Shown piece after piece: positions 1 to 6,479 of a stretch of 7,866 nt of DNA (position 1 is its first letter; each line of letters begins with the position of its first letter). The position numbers and the translations under genes were made by a program. The notes under the pieces are model-generated. The model was not told the origin of the DNA. It saw only the letters and a program-made list of their open reading frames with translations, and made no database searches. The stretch is from Desulfuromonadaceae bacterium UBA5613 (GTDB lineage: Bacteria; Desulfobacterota; Desulfuromonadia; Desulfuromonadales; UBA2197): positions 1 through 7,866 of the forward strand of contig DIKR01000008.1 in the NCBI GenBank assembly GCA_002424625.1, given 5' to 3'.

Positions 1-554
1 ACCGAGATCGCCACGAGCACAAAGGTCGGATAACGGAGGGCCGATTTCACCTGATTGGCGGTCGCCTGCTCGAATTCCAGATATTTGGCAGTCTGTAAAA
101 AGGAGTCGGCGAGGCTGCCGGTATTCTCCCCGACCTCGACCATGCTGCAGAGCAGCTGGGGAAAGACGTGCGGATACCGGCTGAGCCCGTGCGACAAATC
201 CCGACCGCTCTCCAGCCCGGCAATCACGTCACCTAAGGCCGTGGAGAGGGACGGATTGCGAGTCGTCTCCCTGAGCCCGCGCAACGCCCGCAAAATCGGC
301 ACTCCGGCCTTGGTGAGTGCGTGCATCTGCCGACAAAAGAGGACGAGATCCTCGGTCTTGACCTTTTCCTGCCAACTCCAGCCTTTCGGCAACGCCTGAC
401 GCCAGTCGATAGCGGCGGAAGCGATATCGATCCGTACCGGAATCAAGGCACTGCCAAGCAGTTGGTCGGCGGCCGCAGTCAGCGAGGGGGCGTCGAGGTG
501 CCCTACGACCGCTTGGCCACTGGCATTACGGGCGCGATAATGGTAACGAGGCAT
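1..554 (-). CDS. mshG: MshG, inner-membrane platform protein of the MSHA pilus (PilC/GspF family), 5' part only
   Basis: This gene encodes the polytopic inner-membrane platform on which the extension ATPase acts to assemble pilin. Only the first 184 codons are present; the frame stays open to the left edge, so the rest lies outside the window. The protein begins MPRYHYRARNASGQ, the short beta-rich N-terminus typical of GspF/PilC proteins. The first cytoplasmic T2SSF helical domain starts near residue 70, with FCRQMHALTKAGVPILRAL at 73-91 and the family signature MVEVGENTGSL at 138-148. The first membrane helix is just beginning at the edge (ALRYPTFVLVAIS, 172-184). The ATG lies 15 bases after the mshE stop, and its ribosome-binding site (AAGGTGGAG) overlaps that stop codon, so translation is probably coupled to mshE. 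Full family members are about 400 residues long. The family call is secure; the MshG name rests mainly on the neighbours. Confidence 0.93.
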   Translation of the reverse strand, partial: MPRYHYRARNASGQAVVGHLDAPSLTAAADQLLGSALIPVRIDIASAAIDWRQALPKGWSWQEKVKTEDLVLFCRQMHALTKAGVPILRALRGLRETTRNPSLSTALGDVIAGLESGRDLSHGLSRYPHVFPQLLCSMVEVGENTGSLADSFLQTAKYLEFEQATANQVKSALRYPTFVLVAIS

Positions 555-562
555 CCGTTTTT

Positions 563-571
563 CTCCACCTT
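563..571 (-). promoter_or_regulatory. Ribosome-binding site of mshG, overlapping the mshE stop codon
   Basis: On the minus strand the bases read AAGGTGGAG and end 8 bases before the mshG ATG. The first two A bases belong to the TAA stop of mshE. This placement favours ribosomes that have just finished mshE and supports the ATG at 554 as the start of mshG. Confidence 0.7.
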
Positions 572-2321
572 ACTTCACAACAACCGGCTCTTCCTGAACT
601 TCAGTCATCAGGAAGGAGACATCATCCACCTGCCCGGAAATACGCAACACCTCATCGATGCTGGTCACCCCTTGTTGGGCATATTGAAAAGCACAAAGGG
701 ACAGGGGCTTAAAACCGTTCTGTTCGCGAGCTGCCCTTGCAAAGGCGCCGCTATCGTTGCGGCGCAGGGCATCGGCCAAAGCAAAATCGATCAGCAGCAG
801 TTCAAAGACGCCGATGCGGCCGTGGTAACCGGTATTGTGGCATTGCGGGCAACCGGTGCCGACCTGGAAAAGTTGGCCCTCCGTATCCTGGCCAAAGTGA
901 GAAAAGATCCAGCTGACCTGCTGCGGCGTCGGGAACCGTTCTTTCGTGCAACTGGAGCAGATGCGGCGCACCAGTCGTTGTGCCAACACCGCCTGCAAGG
1001 CACTGGCGACCAGATAACCTTCGGCCCCCATATCGAGCAGGCGCAGAGTGGTGCTGACGGCATCATTGGTATGCAGGGTCGAGAGGACGAGATGACCGGT
1101 CATGGCCGCCCGCAGACCAATTTCGGTCGTTTCCTGATCACGCATCTCCCCGACCATAATGATGTCGGGATCCTGGCGCAGTGCCGCTCGCAGCACGCTG
1201 GAAAAACTGAGTCCGATACGATTATGAATCTGCACCTGATTGATCCGGGGCAAGCGGTATTCAACCGGATCCTCAACGGTGATGATCTTGCGCTCGGAAA
1301 GATTGAGCTCGTTAAGAGCGCCGTAGAGAGTGGTGGTTTTGCCGCTTCCGGTCGGCCCGGTGACCAGCACCATACCATGGGGGCGGCTGATCTGGGCGCG
1401 AAACTTCACCAGCAACTCTGGCGGCATACCGATCTGATTGAGACTGAGCAATCCCCCGGATTGGTCGAGTAAGCGCATGACCACCGATTCGCCATATTGC
1501 AGAGGCATGGTGGAGAGGCGGACATCGATACTCTTGCCACGCACCTTGATGTTGAAGCGTCCATCCTGCGGCATGCGCTTTTCAGAGATATCAAGGCCGC
1601 TCATCAACTTGAGCCGCGAAACCAGAGCCGCCGCGATCCGTTTCTCCGACATGACCTGCTCATGCAAGATGCCGTCGATACGCTGGCGAATGCGCAGCAC
1701 ATTTTCATCGGGCTCGATATGGATATCGGAAGCGCCGATCTGTACCGCATCCTCAAACAACGAGCGCAACAGTCGCACCACCGGGGCATCTTCGAGTTCG
1801 GCCGCCGGCAGCAGGTCGGCGAGGTTGACCCCACCCTGAGAGAGCTCGGCTCCGAGTTCTCCGGCGATATTGACGATTTCGTCGGTACGCCGGTAGATCT
1901 TATCGATGGTCCGTAGCAGGTCGGACTCGCGCACCACGCCCTGCCGAATCGGCCGATTGAGAATCCGGGTGAGTTCGTCAAAGGCATAAATATCTGTCGG
2001 TTCAGCCATTCCGACCAGCAACTGAAGCTGAGAGTCGTCCAGGACCAAGGCCCGAAAGCGGCGGGCATAAGTTTCCGGCAGCAGACGGGCGACCTCGGGC
2101 CGATATTTGTAGTGCTGCAAATCGATATAAGGGATTTTCAGTTGAGCAGCCAGACATTCGAGCATGGCATTGGACGTGACAAAACCGAGCTCGACCAGAG
2201 TGTCACCGAGCTTATGCCCGGTTTTTTTCTGTATATCCAGGGCTGTTTCCAGCTGTTTTTCGCTGATTAACCGATTCTTGACGAGCAGTTCACCGATGCG
2301 AATTTTTTTGGGTGCGATCAT
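570..2321 (-). CDS. mshE: MshE, pilus extension ATPase with N-terminal cyclic di-GMP-binding MshEN domain
   Basis: This is a 583-residue hexameric GspE/PilB-family ATPase that acts at the cytoplasmic face of the inner membrane to drive pilus extension. The N-terminal MshEN domain shows two 24-residue motifs at 8-31 and 37-60, separated by the usual five residues. The key Arg8 and Gln31 of motif I and Gln60 of motif II are present; residue 17, normally glycine, is arginine. The ATPase core has Walker A GPTGSGKTT (322-330), the Asp box ITVEDPVEY (347-355), Walker B DPDIIMVGEMRD (384-395) and the His box GHLVLSTLHTND (409-420). A zinc tetracysteine is formed by C455, C458, C491 and C494. All catalytic elements look intact. 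The ATG overlaps the mshN stop as ATGA and has AGGGAG upstream. Known biology: Vibrio MshE binds c-di-GMP through this domain; binding here is inferred from the motif. PilB is the main alternative name, but the neighbours favour MshE. Confidence 0.97.
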   Translation of the reverse strand: MIAPKKIRIGELLVKNRLISEKQLETALDIQKKTGHKLGDTLVELGFVTSNAMLECLAAQLKIPYIDLQHYKYRPEVARLLPETYARRFRALVLDDSQLQLLVGMAEPTDIYAFDELTRILNRPIRQGVVRESDLLRTIDKIYRRTDEIVNIAGELGAELSQGGVNLADLLPAAELEDAPVVRLLRSLFEDAVQIGASDIHIEPDENVLRIRQRIDGILHEQVMSEKRIAAALVSRLKLMSGLDISEKRMPQDGRFNIKVRGKSIDVRLSTMPLQYGESVVMRLLDQSGGLLSLNQIGMPPELLVKFRAQISRPHGMVLVTGPTGSGKTTTLYGALNELNLSERKIITVEDPVEYRLPRINQVQIHNRIGLSFSSVLRAALRQDPDIIMVGEMRDQETTEIGLRAAMTGHLVLSTLHTNDAVSTTLRLLDMGAEGYLVASALQAVLAQRLVRRICSSCTKERFPTPQQVSWIFSHFGQDTEGQLFQVGTGCPQCHNTGYHGRIGVFELLLIDFALADALRRNDSGAFARAAREQNGFKPLSLCAFQYAQQGVTSIDEVLRISGQVDDVSFLMTEVQEEPVVVK

Positions 2322-3382
2322 AACTGTGAACTCCCTAAAACCGTCAATCGACTGCGGGCAAAATCGCCTAATTTCTGTGACAGAGCCGGGTCTTCCAGCG
2401 CTCTTTGATAAGCCTTAATCGCGTCGGGCAACGAACGCTCGCTCTCTAAGGCGAGAGCGAGCCCCAACCACCATATTCCGTTGTTGCGTTGTACCGTCAG
2501 CAACTGTCGATAGGTCTGGGCGGCGGCGCTATATTCTCCGGCACGCTGGTAAATGGCGCCCAATAGTTGATGAAATTCCGGCTCTTGCGCCACTGGCGGT
2601 GCTCCCCCCTGCAACAAAACCTTGGCTGCGTCTTCCGGATCCCCCTGATCGAGAAGAATCCGGGCCAAACTTTTGCGCAATGGGAGGGGCGCCGAGTTCG
2701 CGGTGATGCCCGCGTGCAGAATCTTCTTGGCCTCCTCCAAACGATGAGCGCGATAATAATACACAGCCAAAGTCTCACGAGCCCGGAGATGGGAAGGATC
2801 TTGCTGCAAAGCCAGGCGCAACTCTGTTTCTATCGTCGCCCGCTCCCCGGCCTTTGAAGCAGCCAGTGCCCGTTGGAATGACGCTTCGGCCTGTTCCTGG
2901 GGGGTCGGTGAACGATCGACTTTGGTGACCGCTACCACAGCAGCGACCGGCGCGACATTAGGCGGCACGACCACGAGCGGGGGTATGGGAATTTCCAGTT
3001 CTGGCTGTGGCTGTGGCTGTGGTACCGATTGAGTCACAACCTGGGGTACCGGAGAAACCTGGGAATCATAAGAATTCTGGGAATCAGGGGAAACCTGAGA
3101 GACATTATTCTCAGGATTCTTAGTATTCTCATGACTCTCAACCACCACCGGAGCCTCAACCACCACCCTGGGAGACACCCGAAAGTTATACCCCCACCAG
3201 CCGAGGCCACCAAGCAGCACCAGCAACAATGCAGACAAAACGACAGTCATCGGGCGAGGCCCGCTACAGGGTTCCAGATCTGGGACTACTTGTACATCAA
3301 GGAGCACTTCCTGCTGCTGGACGCTTCCCGGATGCGACCGGCGCTTTTCCAAATCCTTGAGCATTTGATTAATCAGGCTCAT
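2318..3382 (-). CDS. mshN: MshN, membrane-anchored TPR protein of MSHA biogenesis
   Basis: This encodes a 354-residue accessory protein of pilus assembly; its exact role is not established by the sequence. Residues 1-45 are a short cytoplasmic segment (MSLINQMLKDLEKRR). A single membrane helix follows at about 45-65 (VVLSALLLVLLGGLGWW), so the rest should be periplasmic. Residues 66-160 form a low-complexity linker rich in Val, Pro, Ser, Gln and Asn, with six-residue repeats (73-117) and PQPQPQP (121-127). Residues 163-345 are helical TPR repeats, including AEASFQRALAASKAG and LLGAIYQRAGEYSAAAQTYRQLL (pattern G-Y-A-Y-L). The frame is open 30 codons further upstream, but the ATG at 3382 is preferred: MSLINQ..L..LE is the usual MshN start, and this ATG overlaps the mshM stop as ATGA. 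The upstream GGGA is a weak ribosome-binding site, so coupling to mshM is likely. The stop overlaps the mshE start in the same way. Confidence 0.88.
   Translation of the reverse strand: MSLINQMLKDLEKRRSHPGSVQQQEVLLDVQVVPDLEPCSGPRPMTVVLSALLLVLLGGLGWWGYNFRVSPRVVVEAPVVVESHENTKNPENNVSQVSPDSQNSYDSQVSPVPQVVTQSVPQPQPQPELEIPIPPLVVVPPNVAPVAAVVAVTKVDRSPTPQEQAEASFQRALAASKAGERATIETELRLALQQDPSHLRARETLAVYYYRAHRLEEAKKILHAGITANSAPLPLRKSLARILLDQGDPEDAAKVLLQGGAPPVAQEPEFHQLLGAIYQRAGEYSAAAQTYRQLLTVQRNNGIWWLGLALALESERSLPDAIKAYQRALEDPALSQKLGDFARSRLTVLGSSQL
2331..2336 (-). promoter_or_regulatory. Ribosome-binding site of mshE
   Basis: AGGGAG on the minus strand, 9 bases before the ATG at 2321. It lies inside the last codons of mshN, consistent with translational coupling across the ATGA overlap. 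Confidence 0.6.
3001..3022 (-). repeat. Six-base direct repeat encoding a Pro-Gln run in MshN
   Basis: The + strand carries CTGTGG units in tandem (3005-3022, with a partial unit before), which encode PQPQPQP at residues 121-127. Such alternating Pro-Gln runs usually form stiff extended linkers in the periplasm. The repeat is short and in frame; gain or loss of one unit would change the linker by two residues without a frameshift. Confidence 0.65.
3032..3166 (-). repeat. Degenerate 18-base (six-codon) repeats in the MshN linker
   Basis: The linker between the membrane helix and the TPR domain has an 18-base period. The + strand decamer CTGGGAATCA occurs at 3059-3068 and 3077-3086. The 13-mer CTCAACCACCACC occurs at 3137-3149 and 3155-3167. 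Both pairs are exactly 18 bases apart and in frame. In protein the hexads are VVVEAP/VVVESH (73-84), ENTKNP/ENNVSQ (85-96) and DSQNSY/DSQVSP/VPQVVT (100-117), with a three-residue phase slip at 97-99. This looks like in-frame tandem duplication that has since diverged. Confidence 0.7.
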
Positions 3383-4296
3383 GAGGAATCCCGAAGCAGA
3401 TAGAAAAGAAGTAGGGCGACCTGGGTCACTCCCAGTAGGCCAAGGAGCCAATAAGACCAACGCCCCCCCCAACGATTGGCAACAAGATCCGCACCAGCAG
3501 TATCCCGCACCGCAGCTAGAACCTGACCTTTATCGACCACCCGCCCTCCCTGGCCGTAGGCGACCATGAGCGCCTTGTGGCAAAGAATATTGACGAGACG
3601 GGGAATCCCATGGCTGGCCCGATAGATCGTTTTTAACGCCTGCGGCCGAAAGAGGTTGCCGCCCTGGTGCCCGGCAATCAGCAGGCGGTGATTGACATAG
3701 GCATCAAATTCTTCCCGCTCGAGCGGTTGCAGATGATAAGAAAATGTAATCCTCTGGAGCAATTGCCGCAGCGAGCGTTGCGCCAGCCTTTCATTGAGCT
3801 CAGGCTGACCAAAGAGGATAATCTGCAACAACTTACTCTTTTCCGTCTCCAGATTGCTGAGGAGACGCAGCGCTTCCAGACTCTCTTCCGGCATCGCCTG
3901 CGCTTCATCAATACAGATCACCACCCGCTGGCCGCGCGCGCTGAACTGGAGCAAATGCGTTGTCAATAATTGCAATAACTGTGGGCTGCTGGCAGCGTCA
4001 GGCGCTTCCAGACCGAGTTCGCGAGCCACTTCCTGCAAAAGTTCCTGGGGCGCCAAAAGAGGATTGGGCAGATAGGCCGAGGCGAAGTTTTCTTCGAGCG
4101 CATTGAGAAATTTGCGACAAAGGAGGGTCTTACCGGTGCCAACCTCACCGGTGATCTTGATAAATCCTTCACCAGTCCGCAGGGCGACTAACAACACATT
4201 CAGCGCCTCTTGATGGCCTGAATGGTTAAAATAGTAGCTGGTATCAGGCGTCAGTGAAAAAGGTGGTTCACGCAGTTTGAAGTGCTCTTTGTACAT
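3379..4296 (-). CDS. mshM: MshM, AAA+ ATPase of the ExeA/GspA family
   Basis: This is a 305-residue cytoplasmic ATPase with a C-terminal membrane anchor. The start MYKEHFKLREPPFSLTPD is the hallmark N-terminus of ExeA/GspA/MshM proteins. Walker A is GEVGTGKT (50-57), Walker B is VVICIDEAQ (125-133), and the sensor region IILFGQPELNERL is at 159-171. The arginine-rich stretch RLAQRSLRQLLQRI follows at 170-183. A single hydrophobic helix at about 281-301 (WLLGLLGVTQVALLLFYLL) ends the protein; no peptidoglycan-binding domain follows, unlike full-length ExeA. In type II secretion, GspA with GspB helps place the secretin; a similar role for MshM, perhaps with MshN, is inferred. The frame is open 39 codons upstream, but that would overlap mshL by 62 bases; the ATG at 4296 has AGGGA six bases before it and matches the family. 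The stop overlaps mshN as ATGA. Confidence 0.93.
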   Translation of the reverse strand: MYKEHFKLREPPFSLTPDTSYYFNHSGHQEALNVLLVALRTGEGFIKITGEVGTGKTLLCRKFLNALEENFASAYLPNPLLAPQELLQEVARELGLEAPDAASSPQLLQLLTTHLLQFSARGQRVVICIDEAQAMPEESLEALRLLSNLETEKSKLLQIILFGQPELNERLAQRSLRQLLQRITFSYHLQPLEREEFDAYVNHRLLIAGHQGGNLFRPQALKTIYRASHGIPRLVNILCHKALMVAYGQGGRVVDKGQVLAAVRDTAGADLVANRWGGRWSYWLLGLLGVTQVALLLFYLLRDSS

Positions 4297-4351
4297 GGTG
4301 TTTCCCTGCTCCTGTAGGGCAGATGGTCGACAACCTAAGGGCTCGCTGCTC
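4297..4351 (-). promoter_or_regulatory. 55-base mshL-mshM gap with ribosome-binding site and small hairpin
   Basis: This is the only sizeable gap between genes in the window. On the minus strand AGGGA (4303-4307) sits 6 bases before the mshM ATG, and AGGAG (4309-4313) lies slightly further upstream. CTGC and GCAG flank a short loop that contains AGGAG, so a weak imperfect hairpin could form over the upstream site. There is no T-tract and no recognisable -35/-10 pair, so I do not call a terminator or promoter. Confidence 0.4.
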
Positions 4352-6082
4352 TTATTGCTTTTTGGCTGAGGGGAATAAATTGCTCGTTGGAATATTGGAT
4401 TGCAGACGTTCAATGCGCTGCCTTGATTCTAAGAGAGCCTCATTCCAGGTCTCCTGCCCCTGCACGACAACCGGCCGCAGCAGAATCACAAGCTCGCTTT
4501 TGCGCGAAGTCTCTTTGGTATGCCGAAAGAGAGCGCCGACCAAGGGAATCCGCCCGAGAAGCGGCACGGAGGCATTATTCTTGGTCGTAGAGTTCTGCAT
4601 GAGACCGCCAATCACCACAATCTGACCACTCTGGGCACTGACAACACTATCCGATTCACGGACGCTGCTCAGTGCCAACGGCAAGCTTTGATCCTGGTTG
4701 GCGATCTTGATCAGCTTGGTCTGATCGATCACTTCGCTGACGGTCGGATGGATATGCAGGGTGACGCGGCCCGACTCATCAATCTGCGGGGTCACATCGA
4801 GAGCAATCCCGGAGAAGAAGGGGGTGAGGGTCACCTCTGGAGTCGTCGTGGTCGTGGTGCCAGTGACGGTAGTGCTGGAGACACCGGTCACAAAGAACTC
4901 ATCGGTGCCGACCTTGATCACCGCTTTTTGATTATTCAGGGTGGAGATACGCGGGCTGGATAAGACCTCGACATTTCCCTGGGTCTCCAATAACTCGATA
5001 AATGCCGCAAAGTCGTTCATTTTCAGGGCGGCGGAAAAGACCCCGCCGAGACTTGCGACATCGAAGTTTGGATTGGGGGAATTAGCCTGCATCCCGAAGT
5101 TGCCGTTCTGCCCAGTTAAATTGAAACTACTTTGAGTTAAGTTCATCCCGCCAGCAGTCTGTCCGAACAAAATCGAATTGTTCTTACCCGAACTCCCCAG
5201 CGCCACCCAGTTGATGCCGGATTGAAAGCCGTCGTTGAGTTCGACCTCAATGATTTTGGCTTCGAGAATGACTTGGCGCTGCAGATTCCCCTGAATGCTC
5301 GCCAAGTACCCGGCGAGTTCACGCAATTCGGTCGGCATGGCTCGCACTATGACCACACCGGCCTGAGGCTGGACCACCACCTTACGACCATCATCGGAAC
5401 CGATGAGGCTATATAATGCTTTTTCCAACTCCTGCCAGAAGTCGGCATTGGAGGTCGTGTCAATCTGGCTGCCGAGAACTGTGGCCGGCTGTTTATTATT
5501 ATTATTGTTATTGTTATTATTATTGTCTCTCTCTGAGGATTGGGTGACCTGTCCGGAACTGACCCGTGTCTGGGACAAGCCCTTCCGACTCAAATTAAGA
5601 TAATCGACCTGGAAAATCCGGGTCTGTAAACCAAAAGGGTAGACCTGATAGCCCGTTTCGGTCTGCAGAAATTCATACCCATACAACTCACCAACTAGCC
5701 GCATCACCTCGGGAACAGTGACCTTTTTCAAGGAAAGGGAAATTTCACCGCTAACTTGGGGATGCACCGCCATGTTGTAGGGAGTTCCGGCCACCAATCC
5801 CATGAAAAATTCCCGAGCCGGCGTATTGTTGGTCGCGATATCGAAACGGGGTTCGGCGGATGGCAGCGCGATGGCCGACTCTAACGTCAGCTCCGGCAAG
5901 AGTGCCGTGCCAACCTCGTCCGGCACGACCACCGGTGTTGCTTCTGCACGTGCCGGTAGTGCAAACGCTTCTGAAATCGCTTCCGCCGGGAGGGGCGGCC
6001 GTCCCGCGGCGCAAGCACAAAGCAGACACAGATTGAGCAAACATATAATTCGAGATAACTTTGAATTCATTATTTTTTTCAT
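4352..6082 (-). CDS. mshL: MshL, outer-membrane secretin of the MSHA pilus
   Basis: This encodes the 576-residue secretin that forms the outer-membrane channel for the pilus. A lipoprotein signal peptide runs from residue 1 to 23, with lipobox LCAC and predicted lipidation at Cys24, so MshL probably reaches the outer membrane as a lipoprotein. Residues 25-80 are an Ala/Pro-rich linker. The N0/STN-type domain lies at about 81-150 and the N1-type domain at about 153-262; N1 is interrupted by 10 consecutive Asn (187-196). The secretin core starts near 270 (VILEAKIIEVELNDG), with VEVLSSPRISTLNNQKAVIKVG at 371-392 and the closing signature VPLLGRIPLVGALFRHT at 506-522. A Thr-rich segment at 402-420 lies where the gate loops occur. 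The ATG at 6082 is 4 bases past the mshK stop, with AGGGG 11 bases upstream; an in-frame ATG at 6070 lacks a ribosome-binding site but would keep the lipobox. Confidence 0.96.
   Translation of the reverse strand: MKKIMNSKLSRIICLLNLCLLCACAAGRPPLPAEAISEAFALPARAEATPVVVPDEVGTALLPELTLESAIALPSAEPRFDIATNNTPAREFFMGLVAGTPYNMAVHPQVSGEISLSLKKVTVPEVMRLVGELYGYEFLQTETGYQVYPFGLQTRIFQVDYLNLSRKGLSQTRVSSGQVTQSSERDNNNNNNNNNNKQPATVLGSQIDTTSNADFWQELEKALYSLIGSDDGRKVVVQPQAGVVIVRAMPTELRELAGYLASIQGNLQRQVILEAKIIEVELNDGFQSGINWVALGSSGKNNSILFGQTAGGMNLTQSSFNLTGQNGNFGMQANSPNPNFDVASLGGVFSAALKMNDFAAFIELLETQGNVEVLSSPRISTLNNQKAVIKVGTDEFFVTGVSSTTVTGTTTTTTPEVTLTPFFSGIALDVTPQIDESGRVTLHIHPTVSEVIDQTKLIKIANQDQSLPLALSSVRESDSVVSAQSGQIVVIGGLMQNSTTKNNASVPLLGRIPLVGALFRHTKETSRKSELVILLRPVVVQGQETWNEALLESRQRIERLQSNIPTSNLFPSAKKQ
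5495..5524 (-). repeat. Trinucleotide repeat (AAT/AAC)10 encoding ten asparagines in MshL
   Basis: Ten consecutive Asn codons, eight AAT and two AAC, lie between Asp186 and Lys197 of MshL. The tract is AT-only apart from the two AAC codons, in a gene of moderate GC content. It falls inside a loop of the N1-type domain, flanked by a polar stretch (QVTQSSERD before it). Slippage would add or remove whole residues without breaking the frame. Confidence 0.9.
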
Positions 6083-6086
6083 CTGA

Positions 6087-6479
6087 TTATTGGCCCCTGT
6101 CTGGCAGAATAACTGGTTTTTTTACTACCCCGGTTTTTAACGTCAAAGGGAGTAAACGGTTATCATTTTTGACCAGTACCACATCAAATTGAATATCCAC
6201 GACTTTATAGTCACCAATTCGTTCATTAATCTGCAGGGATCGACCATTAATGACCGCCACCCGGCGCTCGGGCGCGATCAGAATCGAGGTCAGCTCCAAC
6301 CTCGCTGTCGGTGCTGTCACTATCCCCGACGATTGCGTCGATGACCTGCGGGCCGGTGGCCGGGTCGGGTCATTGAGAGCCGCAACGTCGGTGACGCTTA
6401 CCAGAACGGCCAGAAAAAGGAGCAAGCCCCACAACTGGGGCCGGGTCAACACTGGCTTTATCCCTTTATCATTAAACAC
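6087..6479 (-). CDS. mshK: MshK, periplasmic PilP/GspC-like linker to the secretin
   Basis: This is a 130-residue protein with a hydrophobic N-terminal segment (about 16-35, LWGLLLFLAVLVSV), either an uncleaved anchor or a signal peptide. It is followed by NDPTRPP (36-42), a motif shared by MshK proteins. Residues 60-115 (LELTSILIAPERRVAVINGR and onward) have the beta-rich pattern of the PilP/GspC homology region, which in relatives contacts the N0 domain of the secretin; the adjacent mshL gene fits this. The start is GTG, overlapping the end of mshJ by 8 bases, with AAAGGG seven bases before it. An internal in-frame GTG at codon 10 (6452) is an alternative that would still leave the hydrophobic segment intact. 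The name is supported by DPTRPP, size and gene order. Confidence 0.85.
   Translation of the reverse strand: MFNDKGIKPVLTRPQLWGLLLFLAVLVSVTDVAALNDPTRPPARRSSTQSSGIVTAPTARLELTSILIAPERRVAVINGRSLQINERIGDYKVVDIQFDVVLVKNDNRLLPLTLKTGVVKKPVILPDRGQ

Noticed and set aside
321..1472. Long open frame (383 codons) on the + strand opposite mshE and mshG
   Set aside because: It lies antisense to mshE, whose catalytic motifs are intact in the minus frame. Its translation shows no domain or signal, is low in order, and has the composition expected of the complement of a coding strand.
3383..3472. N-terminal extension of mshN (30 codons upstream of 3382)
   Set aside because: It runs through the mshM C-terminal membrane helix in another frame, while the ATG at 3382 gives the typical MSLINQ start and an ATGA overlap.
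4309..4325. Hairpin in the mshL-mshM gap as a terminator or riboswitch
   Set aside because: The stem is about four base pairs plus mismatches and there is no T-tract. The downstream gene is part of the same assembly system and needs read-through.
4297..4413. N-terminal extension of mshM (39 codons upstream of 4296)
   Set aside because: It would overlap mshL by 62 bases, has no family-like sequence, and the ATG at 4296 gives the conserved MYKEHFKL start with a ribosome-binding site.
5495..5530. AT-rich tract in mshL as a promoter or insertion scar
   Set aside because: It is a clean in-frame Asn codon run with no target duplication or -35/-10 spacing.
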